Shown here: positions 7,290-13,387 of the stretch, piece by piece
Position numbering within the stretch: position 1 is the first letter of the stretch
How the letters are laid out: the number at the start of each line of letters is the position of its first letter
Source: TMED26 sp042088965
GTDB lineage: Bacteria > Pseudomonadota > Alphaproteobacteria > Thalassobaculales > Thalassobaculaceae
Direction: 5' to 3'
NCBI GenBank assembly: GCA_042088965.1
Contig: JBELLC010000083.1
Span: 1-13,861, forward strand
DNA length: 13,861 nucleotides
Program-made: the position numbers and the translations under genes
Notes under the pieces: generated by a model
The model's input: only the letters and a program-made list of their open reading frames with translations
Told to the model about the DNA's origin: nothing
The model's database searches: none

Positions 7290-8489
7290 ATGAAAATTTT
7301 AGCACCTGCGGCGATGATTGTTTTGCTTAATGCCTCTGCCCATGCAGCTGGTGGTCATGACCATGAGTCCCATAGCAAAGGGGAAGCTGGTTTTTATGGT
7401 CACCTGGACGTGAATGTCCACATTGATAGTATTACAGACGCAAAGGACGCCGACGAAGAATTTGATGAGGTTTATACCCATTCCCATATGGAACTTGGGT
7501 TCCGTGTTAACCCTCAACTATCGATTAATTCAAATATAAAGATCGAAGGTGAGCCTGCGGGCCACGCGCATGGGCATAGCGAGGAAGCTGGCCATGAGGA
7601 AGAAGAGGGCCATGAGGAAGAAGAGGGCCACGAGGAAGAAGCGGCCGCACATGGCGCGGGCGGCGATAAAGTCTTTGACGGCCATCCGTTGATCGTTGAG
7701 CAGTTGACGATCAATTTTGAGACTGAAAATCTGCAATTATATGCCGGTAAATTCAACCCGGTTGTTGGCATTGATTATCACAATGTTCCTGGCATCTTTG
7801 GCTATCAAGTTATTGAAAGCTACATCATCCGGGAGCGAATCGGTCTGGGTGCGAAGCTGCTGGTTGACGCAGATGATTTTGGTCAGCATTCCCTTAATAT
7901 CAGTTCTTTCTTTGCCGATACGACGGCTCTCAGTGGGGCGCTTTTATCAAGTCGAAAGCAGACACGGAAAGAAGATGGCGGGCTTGCGAATACCGAAGAT
8001 TTTCAATCCTTTGCCGTCTCTCTTGGCGGTGATGACTTTTATTCGCTCGATAATAATGTCGTCGAAGGGCTGTCATACCGCCTCGGCTTCGCAACCCAGG
8101 CAGCAGGGATTGGCAATGAAAAGGACGAGGTCCGGTATTCAGCTGCTTTCGGATATGAGCATAAATTTGCGCAAGATTTCGGTGCGCAGTTTATCACTGA
8201 ATACATGGCCATCGATCACCTGGGCGGTGAAGCTGCCCATGACAGAAGCTATACAACAGCGGCTTTAAACTTTGATTACCAAGCCTGGAATTTGGGGGCG
8301 TCTTACACCCATATCAAAAATGATGCTGAGGAAAGCGATGAAAGCCATAACGGCCATATTCAGCAAATCTCCCTTGGCTATACCTTTGCGAATGGTGTTG
8401 GTTTTGGCGTCGGCTACAAACGCGCCGATGAAGATAACGAGGTCAATGACCGCGTGGGTGCGCGTCTAACCTATAGTGTTGACTTTTAG
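7290..8489 (+). CDS. His/Glu-rich outer-membrane beta-barrel protein, probable zinc-uptake porin
   Basis: 399 aa from ATG 7290; upstream in-frame codons lie inside the promoter. Signal peptide: MKILAPAAMIVLLNASAHA with cleavage before AGGHDHESHS. The mature N-terminus is His-rich. A second His/acid segment at about residues 87-125 contains AGHAHGHSEEA and three tandem GHEEEE-like hexapeptides (101-118), a likely metal-binding loop or plug. The rest alternates polar and hydrophobic residues in amphipathic beta-strands (LNISSFFAD, YRLGFATQAAG, YTTAALNFDYQAWNLGASYTH, ISLGYTFANGVGFGVGYKR). The chain ends VGARLTYSVDF with the C-terminal Phe used for outer-membrane assembly. It lacks a TonB box and plug, so it is not a ZnuD-like receptor; about 16 strands seem likely. 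Divergence from znuA over a Zur-like box suggests that it admits zinc to the periplasm. I do not recognise a named family. Confidence 0.85.
   Translation: MKILAPAAMIVLLNASAHAAGGHDHESHSKGEAGFYGHLDVNVHIDSITDAKDADEEFDEVYTHSHMELGFRVNPQLSINSNIKIEGEPAGHAHGHSEEAGHEEEEGHEEEEGHEEEAAAHGAGGDKVFDGHPLIVEQLTINFETENLQLYAGKFNPVVGIDYHNVPGIFGYQVIESYIIRERIGLGAKLLVDADDFGQHSLNISSFFADTTALSGALLSSRKQTRKEDGGLANTEDFQSFAVSLGGDDFYSLDNNVVEGLSYRLGFATQAAGIGNEKDEVRYSAAFGYEHKFAQDFGAQFITEYMAIDHLGGEAAHDRSYTTAALNFDYQAWNLGASYTHIKNDAEESDESHNGHIQQISLGYTFANGVGFGVGYKRADEDNEVNDRVGARLTYSVDF
7590..7643 (+). repeat. Three tandem 18-bp units inside the barrel gene
   Basis: Units GGCCATGAGGAAGAAGAG at 7590-7607 and 7608-7625 are identical. 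The third at 7626-7643 differs at two positions. Each encodes Gly-His followed by acidic residues (GHEEEE, GHEEEE, GHEEEA). The repeat is in frame, so slippage would change the length of the metal-binding segment without breaking the gene. Confidence 0.95.
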
Positions 8490-8509
8490 TTTGCAGCTTG
8501 GATGAGATG

Positions 8510-8546
8510 ATCGAGCGGCCCTGTTGCGGTACGCCGCTCGATTTTA
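8510..8546 (+). terminator. Rho-independent terminator after the barrel gene
   Basis: The stem ATCGAGCGGC (8510-8519) pairs perfectly with GCCGCTCGAT (8533-8542) over 10 bp. The loop is 13 nt and TTTT follows at 8542-8545. It begins 21 bp after the stop at 8489, so it should separate the barrel gene from znuCB. Confidence 0.78.
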
Positions 8547-8737
8547 AAACGGAGATAGGGCGTCTGTAATGCCCCTGAAGGCCGGCTGGAAGTTAAGACA
8601 TTGTTGGCGGCCCTATGGTATAGAGGACGTTTTCAGAATGCCGAAAAGACTATCCGGCATCAAAACCAGTTCGGCGCCGCATAGATGTATGTCACATTGA
8701 CTGATCTTCGACGTGATTCTTTGCAAAGATATCTGCC
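8547..8737. other. Intergenic region upstream of znuC
   Basis: No gene seen. It contains a hairpin with stem ATGCCG/CGGCAT (8638-8643 with 8655-8660) and a TTGACT (8697-8702) that could be a -35 box, but no good -10 follows at normal spacing. I found no copy of the TATGTTATAACATA palindrome here, so zinc control of znuCB is not shown by the sequence. Confidence 0.6.
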
Positions 8738-9466
8738 ATGCACTCTTTAGTGACCGCTTCTAATATTACCGTGACACGGGATGGGAATGACCTTCTTGAC
8801 AATGTCTCATTGGATATTGGCGTGAATGATTTTATCACCATTCTGGGGCCTAATGGCGCTGGTAAGTCACTGTTATTGAAATGTTTGATGTGTTTTTTTA
8901 AACCTGAAAAAGGTCAGGTTCAGCAGCGTGAAAACTTGCGAGTTGGGTATGTGCCACAGCATTTTGCGTTCGATCAAACGCTGCCAATTTCGGTTAAAAA
9001 ATTCCTATCCTTGCGCAAAAAAGTCTCGCCCACGGAAATTGGATTGATTGCGGATCAAACCAATGTTGAGAGCCTTTTAGAAAAGCCAATGCATGTGCTG
9101 TCTGGCGGGGAACGTCAGCGGGTTTTGCTGGCGCGCAGTCTTATCGGCAATCCAGCACTTTTAATTCTGGACGAACCAGCGCAGAATTTAGATATCTCTG
9201 GGCAATTGGCGTTTTATAAACTCCTTGAAGAAATTTACGAAGAGCGTGCGATCAGTATTTTGATGGTGTCTCACGATTTGCACATGGTGATGGCAACAAC
9301 AAAAAAGGTCATTTGTTTGTTTCGCCATATCTGTTGTTCAGGTGAGCCTCAAGTTGTCACCAAAGACCCAGAATTTGTGTCTCTATTTGGCAGCGATATG
9401 GCGGAAATGATGGCTGTCTATCAACATGGCCATGAAAATGGCCTTGCGGGCCATAAACATGATTGA
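8738..9466 (+). CDS. znuC: Zinc ABC transporter ATP-binding protein ZnuC
   Basis: 242 aa, normal for the family. It has a complete ABC ATPase: Walker A GPNGAGKS (37-44), Q-loop Gln74 (GYVPQHF), signature LSGGERQR (121-128), Walker B LLILDEP with Asp145-Glu146, and H-loop His179 (MVSHD). It powers zinc import through ZnuB at the cytoplasmic face. The CLFRHICCSGEP stretch after the H-loop and a His-bearing tail (HGHENGLAGHKHD, last 13 residues) are typical of ZnuC-type subunits and may sense or bind zinc. There is no strong ribosome-binding site before the ATG. The 3' end overlaps the znuB start by 8 bp, so the two are co-translated. The assignment to zinc rather than manganese rests on the His-rich tail and the nearby znuA. 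Confidence 0.93.
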   Translation: MHSLVTASNITVTRDGNDLLDNVSLDIGVNDFITILGPNGAGKSLLLKCLMCFFKPEKGQVQQRENLRVGYVPQHFAFDQTLPISVKKFLSLRKKVSPTEIGLIADQTNVESLLEKPMHVLSGGERQRVLLARSLIGNPALLILDEPAQNLDISGQLAFYKLLEEIYEERAISILMVSHDLHMVMATTKKVICLFRHICCSGEPQVVTKDPEFVSLFGSDMAEMMAVYQHGHENGLAGHKHD

Positions 9467-10253
9467 AGCCTTTCTAATCAAAGCCCTGGTCGCGGGGATG
9501 ATCGTGGCAATTGTGTCTGGCGCCATGGGGTGTTTCGTGGTGTGGCGCAGAATGGCCTATTTCGGCGACTCCCTGGCCCATAGTGCCTTGTTAGGGATTG
9601 CCATGGGGGTGGCCCTGAATATCAGCCATAACCTTGCTGTGATGCTGGTCTGTATTTGTTTTGCTTTGATCCTGATGTGGCTGCAACGCCAAAAGGTTTT
9701 TGCCACCGATACATTGCTGGGCATTATGGCGCATGCAGCTTTGTCCATTGGCGTGATCACCATTGGTCTTTTGGAACAGCGGATTGATCTTCATGGCTAT
9801 TTGTTTGGTGATATTCTGACCGTCAGTGATGAGCAGTTATGGTGGCTCGCAATTGGTGGTGCTGTTGTGCTCGTGCTGCTGGTGTGGAACTGGTCCTCGC
9901 TGGTGTTGATGACGATCCACGAGGATCTCGCGATGGCGGAAAATGTCCCGGTTTTCCGCCTGCATGTCCTGTTAACTGTGTTAATGACCATTGTGATTGC
10001 TGTATCGATTAAAATTGTCGGTATTCTGTTGATTGCCTCGATGCTGGTCATCGCCCCCGCAACAGCGCGGCAAATGGCGCGTTCTCCGGGCATGATGGCA
10101 ATCCTGGCCTGTCTGGTGGGTGTGCTGTCCGTCATTGTTGGGGTATATGGATCCTTTGCATTTGATACCCCGTCCGGCCCCAGTATTGTGGCCACATTGG
10201 CGGCATTTTTCATGCTTTTGTTCCCAATCACCAAAGTTTTGCAAAAGCCATGA
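9459..10253 (+). CDS. znuB: Zinc ABC transporter permease ZnuB
   Basis: 264 aa from ATG 9459, which overlaps the end of znuC. It is an ABC-3 family integral inner-membrane protein. Hydrophobic segments run through the whole chain (for example LVAGMIVAIVSGAMGCFVV, GIAMGVALNISHNLAVML, LWWLAIGGAVVLVLLVW, LLTVLMTIVIAVSIKIVGI, and a final MAILACLVGVLSVIVGVYG), giving about seven to eight spans. Family landmarks include VVWRRMAYFGDSLAHSALLGI near the N-terminus, the conserved LMTIHEDLAMAENV loop that contacts the ATPase, and the DTPSGPSIV motif near the end. It forms the zinc channel energised by ZnuC and fed by ZnuA. An extended frame from 9426 is open but begins inside znuC's His-rich tail; MIEAFLIKAL is the usual ZnuB start. 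Confidence 0.93.
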   Translation: MIEAFLIKALVAGMIVAIVSGAMGCFVVWRRMAYFGDSLAHSALLGIAMGVALNISHNLAVMLVCICFALILMWLQRQKVFATDTLLGIMAHAALSIGVITIGLLEQRIDLHGYLFGDILTVSDEQLWWLAIGGAVVLVLLVWNWSSLVLMTIHEDLAMAENVPVFRLHVLLTVLMTIVIAVSIKIVGILLIASMLVIAPATARQMARSPGMMAILACLVGVLSVIVGVYGSFAFDTPSGPSIVATLAAFFMLLFPITKVLQKP

Positions 10254-10308
10254 TGGCACGTTAGACTGCCTTAAAGGTCAGGGCAGGCGGAACGCTTAAA
10301 TATCAAAG

Positions 10309-10337
10309 TTGACAGACTCAACGACTGTCGGTATATT
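10309..10337 (+). promoter_or_regulatory. Near-consensus sigma70 promoter with internal inverted repeat
   Basis: TTGACA (10309-10314), exactly 17 bp, then TATATT (10332-10337); transcription should start near 10344. An inverted repeat GACAG (10311-10315) / CTGTC (10325-10329) spans the -35 box and spacer, so a repressor could sit there. It drives the small gene at 10402 after a leader of about 58 nt. Confidence 0.7.
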
Positions 10338-10401
10338 TTGTTTTTATGTAAAATTATACTTAAATTTGATGCGTTGTGGTGAGACAGAAAGAGACAGAAC
10401 A

Positions 10402-10623
10402 ATGACGGACATGGTATCAGATCGCGCTTATGCAGTGCTATCCCAATCGATGGCGGAAGTTGTTGGCAGTGACAGCAAAATTACGGCAACCCTAATGCGG
10501 GCTATTGAAAATGGCAGTCCAGTTGAATTGATGATTGCGACGTTATTGTTTGAGGAACTTAAAGTGTCTACCCGGCGACAAATTCATGAGCGGGCCAAAC
10601 GGATCGCCCATGCGGTTCACTGA
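10402..10623 (+). CDS. Small protein of unknown function (73 aa)
   Basis: I do not recognise this protein. From ATG 10402 it reads MTDMVSDRAYAVLSQSMAEV and continues as a probably all-helical, soluble chain with no signal peptide and no Cys. The middle is acidic to neutral (DSKITATLMRAIENGSPVE) and the end is basic (STRRQIHERAKRIAHAVH), which could touch nucleic acid or a partner; that is speculation. The frame is open back to 10309, but that codon is the promoter's -35 box, so the upstream part is leader. GAGACAG just before the ATG is a weak ribosome-binding site; ATG 10411 is an alternative start. It is 148 bp past znuB and has its own strong promoter, so it is probably a separate unit rather than part of zinc uptake. 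Confidence 0.6.
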   Translation: MTDMVSDRAYAVLSQSMAEVVGSDSKITATLMRAIENGSPVELMIATLLFEELKVSTRRQIHERAKRIAHAVH

Positions 10624-10645
10624 CGGCAAATCGATTGCTTGGCTG

Positions 10646-10717
10646 AAGCCCGGCCAGCTTGCCATCCGTTTTGAAGGGCTTTTTGGGCCGTTTGAAAAGC
10701 CATGAAAGCGGCTTTCA
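10646..10717. terminator. Hairpin-rich convergent intergenic region, possible terminators
   Basis: Three potential stems lie between the converging small gene and the regulator gene. The first is AAGCCC (10646-10651) with GGGCTT (10676-10681), followed by a run of T to 10684. The second is GGCTTTT (10677-10683) with AAAAGCC (10695-10701). The third is the palindrome TGAAAGC-G-GCTTTCA (10703-10717). The first is a weak rho-independent terminator for the plus-strand gene. I see no gene between 10624 and 10748. Confidence 0.35.
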
Positions 10718-10748
10718 GGGGCAGCCATAATGCCGGGCGCAGTTTAGA

Positions 10749-11279
10749 TTAAGTGCCTGATTTGGAACTGTTTCCCCCTAAAAAGACATCTCCTGCTAAC
10801 AGGTCTTCGACAAAATAAGCGGCCAGTTCGTTGCGACCTTTTACGCCAGCTTTCTGGTAAATGGAGCTGGTCTGGCTTTTGACCGTTCCAGCTTTGGTGT
10901 CGCGAATATCGGCAATTTCCTGAGTGCTCATCCCCTTGATTAACAGAAGTGCGACGTCGCGCTCGGAAGGTGACAATTTCCAAAGCATAAAATGATGGTG
11001 CACGACGCGCAGGAACCCACCTGAGGCAATGTCGACACTATCCTTTGCTTGCTGGTGTTCTTTTAATAGACGCATGAGTTGCAGGCCAATGCCGATCATT
11101 GCAAAGGCAAGTGTGATTGTTGAAAAAAGTTCAACCGTGCTGTGGTCAAGCCAATCTGTTGTGATATCTATGCTGAAAATATCAGCAGCAATATCAATCA
11201 AAAAAAACACCTCACAGATCGATATGATGATGAAACAGAAAATTAAGCCTTTAACCTCAAATCGATATCGATCATGCAT
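10749..11279 (-). CDS. Membrane-anchored LuxR/GerE-type transcriptional regulator
   Basis: 176 aa. The N-terminus holds two hydrophobic spans, about residues 11-28 (GLIFCFIIISICEVFFLI) and 49-69 (VELFSTITLAFAMIGIGLQL), joined by a short acidic loop. A linker with HHH (94-96) leads to a LuxR-type helix-turn-helix at about 101-158: LSPSERDVALLLIKGMSTQEIADIR..., then TVKSQTSSIYQKAGVKGRNEL, the recognition helix of the family. There is no receiver or autoinducer domain, so it would bind DNA while tethered to the inner membrane and might sense a membrane or redox state (inference). It lies 38 bp after the dihaem cytochrome stop on the same strand, with AGAAGG about 7 bases before its ATG. It may be co-transcribed with, and may control, the cytochrome cluster. 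Confidence 0.88.
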   Translation of the reverse strand: MHDRYRFEVKGLIFCFIIISICEVFFLIDIAADIFSIDITTDWLDHSTVELFSTITLAFAMIGIGLQLMRLLKEHQQAKDSVDIASGGFLRVVHHHFMLWKLSPSERDVALLLIKGMSTQEIADIRDTKAGTVKSQTSSIYQKAGVKGRNELAAYFVEDLLAGDVFLGGNSSKSGT

Positions 11280-11317
11280 CTTGCACCTTCTTTAAGGGTG
11301 GTTGTTTTTAAGCTGAT

Positions 11318-11791
11318 TTAATCGTCATCATAATCACCATAGGTTGCGCGTGGATGGCAGGCAATGCAATTGCTTTTGGTTTTTACCTTTGGATCGGACC
11401 ATGCCCATTCAGGGACTTCATTTCTGTGCTGGCGGCGCCAATAGGGGGTTTTGGTGATGTGAAGAGGGGTGTCATTGTCTGATAGCCCGCGCATGAATCT
11501 GCCATTCCACCAACCCTGGTCGGCCGCATTTTTGTTAAAATATGTTTCGATATGTTGGCGCGTTAGCGCATCAAGTGAGGCGTCTTCGCCAAAATGCGTG
11601 TCTAAATTATTCATGATTTTAAGCCATGAGCGTTTGGGGAGCATTTGTGGCTGAAACGCCATATGGCATTCGCCACATTCGCTTTCCACGATTTTATCGT
11701 TCACCGGGCGATATCTGTCATCTGCATGGGTAACCGCATGTCCGGCGATGATGATGGTTGATGCTAAGACCAATATTTTCGTGTTGAGCAT
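11318..11791 (-). CDS. Dihaem cytochrome c (DHC type)
   Basis: 157 aa. Signal peptide: MLNTKILVLASTIIIAGHAVTHA, cleaved near residue 23, so it acts in the periplasm. Two haem-attachment sites are visible: CGECH at 39-43 and CIACH at 142-146. The pattern between them (PKRSWLKIMNNLDTHFGEDASLD, then ETYFNKNAAD, then the Trp- and Arg-rich PYWRRQHRNEVPEWAW) fits the dihaem cytochrome c DHC first described in Rhodobacter sphaeroides. DHC is known as the electron donor to SHP. Its stop is followed closely by the regulator gene, and its start lies 15 bp after SHP, so the two are an operon. It ends in an acidic tail (YGDYDDD). The function in this organism is inferred from the family and the cluster. 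Confidence 0.9.
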   Translation of the reverse strand: MLNTKILVLASTIIIAGHAVTHADDRYRPVNDKIVESECGECHMAFQPQMLPKRSWLKIMNNLDTHFGEDASLDALTRQHIETYFNKNAADQGWWNGRFMRGLSDNDTPLHITKTPYWRRQHRNEVPEWAWSDPKVKTKSNCIACHPRATYGDYDDD

Positions 11792-11806
11792 GGCAAATCC
11801 TCTTGA

Positions 11807-12214
11807 TTACTGGCTGAACATGAAAGTGATGAAGTCGCCTTTTTCGCGGGCCCGGCAGGCACGCTTTAAAACGCTGTTACAATTGCGGCGGAACCATTTT
11901 TCGACTTTTCTTTTGTCTGTGTAACGCTCTGGGGAAACGGAGCGGGCAAGCGGGGCAATGGTCTTACCGGCGCGGGTTAGGCCTGGCAATGTTGGGGTCT
12001 GGGTATGACAGGATGTGCAGGAAGGCGTTTCTGCGGCGCCGGTTTGATGACGGGCGCGAAAAAACGCCTTGCCGCGTGCCGCCGAAAAGCCAGCAAAGCT
12101 AGAATCCTCCAAGCGGGCTTGGCGGGCATATTCATCCAGTAAAGATGCTGCATCAGCAGGCATTGTTGAATGGATGGCAAATACAAGCACAAGTAAGGGA
12201 AGTCGTTTTTTCAT
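11807..12214 (-). CDS. shp: SHP-type monohaem cytochrome c (sphaeroides haem protein, DUF1924)
   Basis: 135 aa from ATG 12214, with GAGG 5 bases upstream. Signal peptide MKKRLPLLVLVFAIHSTMPADA, so it is periplasmic. One haem site, CTSCH at 66-70. The C-terminal part VEKWFRRNCNSVLKRACR (104-121) contains Asn111 and Asn113, one of which should be the unusual Asn haem ligand of SHP. Cys112 and Cys120 could form the disulphide reported in the family. SHP has a high-spin haem whose Asn is displaced by O2 or NO, and oxygenase, NO-related or peroxide-related roles have been proposed. It lies between cytochrome b and DHC, the same gene company as in Rhodobacter. The frame is open further upstream to 12313 but that part overlaps the end of cytochrome b and includes a C9 tract, so it is not coding for SHP. 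Confidence 0.88.
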   Translation of the reverse strand: MKKRLPLLVLVFAIHSTMPADAASLLDEYARQARLEDSSFAGFSAARGKAFFRARHQTGAAETPSCTSCHTQTPTLPGLTRAGKTIAPLARSVSPERYTDKRKVEKWFRRNCNSVLKRACRAREKGDFITFMFSQ

Positions 12215-12251
12215 AAATACCTCATCGTCATGATATTTGGTCTGATCATCA

Positions 12252-12260
12252 GGGGGGGGG
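12252..12260. repeat. G9 homopolymer between cytochrome b and SHP genes
   Basis: Nine consecutive G on the plus strand (C9 in the transcript). It starts 12 bp after the cytochrome b stop and lies 38-46 bases before the SHP start codon. It is outside both genes. A tract like this is prone to slippage and to sequencing error. Confidence 0.9.
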
Positions 12261-12272
12261 CGCCGCCGATAG

Positions 12273-12983
12273 TCATGGGCTGGCATTAATGACGTAAATG
12301 ACCCCATAACCAATGCTGATTAAGATCGTGAAGCCCAGCCATGTGTGCCACATCGACACGGTTTTACCGGTCCGGTAGGGAACGGTTTTTTTGCCGGTGA
12401 TCATGGCTTTGATAAGGGGGTGTTTAAACAGCAGTGTTTCAGTCGCGACGCCGACAACATGAATGCCAATGGCAATCATCAGAATACCAGAAAGCGCCTC
12501 ATGGATTTCTTCACTCCAGTCAGCGAGTCGGTGACTCACGAGAGCGGCCAGCGGTCCACGATTTTCCTCCGCACCCCAAACAATGAAACCTGTGATCACC
12601 GTCAACACCAGCATGATGAGCAGGGCCACAATCATCCATGCGCCAAGCGGATTATGCCCCGCATAGGCGTGCGACTTTCCGCGCAGCAGGTTTTTCAGGT
12701 GCTTAACCGCTAAAGAGGGCGACAAGGCTAAGCTATGAAAGCGGCTAAAATAACTGCCCACAAACCCCCAAATTAACCGGAACACCAGCAGGTAGGCTAA
12801 GAGATACCCTGCATAGGCATGTACATCTAACAACGCGTCTTCAAAGAAATAGCCTGTCACGGCTGCGGTCCCCACAGCCAAAACCATCGACCAATGAAAT
12901 AGCCGCAGTGGAAAGTCCCAAATAAGTTGGGTGCTGTCAGGTGTGGCGCTTGGGACCTGTGACCCTGTCTGTAAATCTGTCAT
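12273..12983 (-). CDS. Membrane cytochrome b561-family protein, electron donor for SHP/DHC
   Basis: 236 aa from ATG 12983 (GGGA 7 bases upstream); an in-frame ATG at 13019 has no ribosome-binding site. It belongs to the bacterial cytochrome b561 / Ni-Fe hydrogenase b-type family. The opening IWDFPLRLFHW with His30, then His55 (DVHAYAGYLL), His161 (EEIHEALSG) and His175 (IAIGIHVVG) are candidate ligands for two b haems in four transmembrane helices: about 29-47, 57-77, 115-137 and 163-181. A fifth hydrophobic span closes the chain. It should take electrons from the quinol pool and pass them to periplasmic DHC and SHP. The b-SHP-DHC arrangement is a recognised cluster in proteobacteria. The SHP gene follows after 58 bp. 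Confidence 0.9.
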   Translation of the reverse strand: MTDLQTGSQVPSATPDSTQLIWDFPLRLFHWSMVLAVGTAAVTGYFFEDALLDVHAYAGYLLAYLLVFRLIWGFVGSYFSRFHSLALSPSLAVKHLKNLLRGKSHAYAGHNPLGAWMIVALLIMLVLTVITGFIVWGAEENRGPLAALVSHRLADWSEEIHEALSGILMIAIGIHVVGVATETLLFKHPLIKAMITGKKTVPYRTGKTVSMWHTWLGFTILISIGYGVIYVINASP

Positions 12984-13148
12984 ACCGCATTCCCAAATAA
13001 AGGCTGTTTGCGAAACCATTTGTTCAGATCGGTGAGCGTGCTGAGTTTATGGCGGCGGCACAATCAACCAAGCGGCTAAGGCACGGTTTTGCCACTTTGG
13101 TTTACGTGCTTTCAGGTGTTTGGGGGCGACGGCATGCCCGATCAGCAT
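12980..13148 (-). pseudogene. Possible frameshifted small reading frame coupled to cytochrome b (tentative)
   Basis: Two short minus-strand frames abut here. One runs from ATG 13148 to TAA 13047-13049 (33 aa: MLIGHAVAPKHLKARKPKWQ, continuing NRALAAWLIVPPP). The second, one base shifted, begins near 13063 and ends at TGA 12980-12982, overlapping the cytochrome b ATG as ATGA (KLSTLTDLNKWFRKQPLFGN-AV). Both use codons like the neighbouring genes, and the junction is a CCGCCGCC run where a one-base indel is easy. A single ancestral peptide of about 57 aa, or a sequence error, would explain them. I recognise no family, and both could be chance. Confidence 0.22.
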
Positions 13149-13387
13149 GATGATGTTTGATCCGTTTGTGCGTGGCGGCGGTCACAATGGCCTCGCCGCT
13201 GCCGCAATGATCTGAAGGCTGTTTGCGATTAAGTCGCCAATGACCGAAAAGGCCCTGTGTTGCCACCCTTGTGATCGGTTATTGGCGCGTATACGCGCCG
13301 CTGGTTATCTGCTGGCACTCGCAAAAGATCGCAGCTGCGCGTTGAGATAAGCCACGGGCTTCACCGTCTATCAATGGCCTTTCGACA
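13149..13387. other. Intergenic stretch without a convincing gene
   Basis: No gene I can defend. A minus-strand frame from GTG 13266 to 13102 (54 aa) lacks a ribosome-binding site and any recognisable motif. The stretch holds the palindrome at 13284-13299 and a second one, CGCAGCTGCG, at 13330-13339. It should contain the 3' untranslated region of the oxygenase gene and the promoter of the cytochrome cluster, but I could not identify a clear promoter. Confidence 0.5.
13284..13299. repeat. 16-bp perfect palindrome GGCGCGTATACGCGCC
   Basis: It is its own reverse complement. As RNA it could fold as a 6-bp GC stem with a TATA loop; as DNA it is a good dimeric-regulator site. There is no T run on either side, so it is not a standard terminator. 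It lies 88 bp after the oxygenase stop and about 300 bp before cytochrome b. Confidence 0.6.

Noticed and set aside
7590..7643. CRISPR-like repeats
   Set aside because: The units are contiguous without spacers, lie inside a coding frame and encode a peptide repeat.
7530..7771. Minus-strand frames rich in Ser/Trp or Phe/Leu opposite the barrel gene
   Set aside because: They are the complement of the GHEEEE repeat and His-rich segment, so the apparent hydrophobic protein is a shadow.
9797..10259. Long minus-strand frames opposite znuB
   Set aside because: znuB is clearly coding in the plus strand; the antisense frames have no motifs or start signals.
11280..11317. Hairpin CACC(C)TT/AAGGTG before the LuxR gene as a terminator
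   Set aside because: The stem is short with a bulge, has no T run, and overlaps the ribosome-binding site of the next gene.
13102..13266. 54-aa minus-strand frame starting at GTG 13266
   Set aside because: There is no ribosome-binding site, no recognisable motif, and His/Arg-rich low-information composition.
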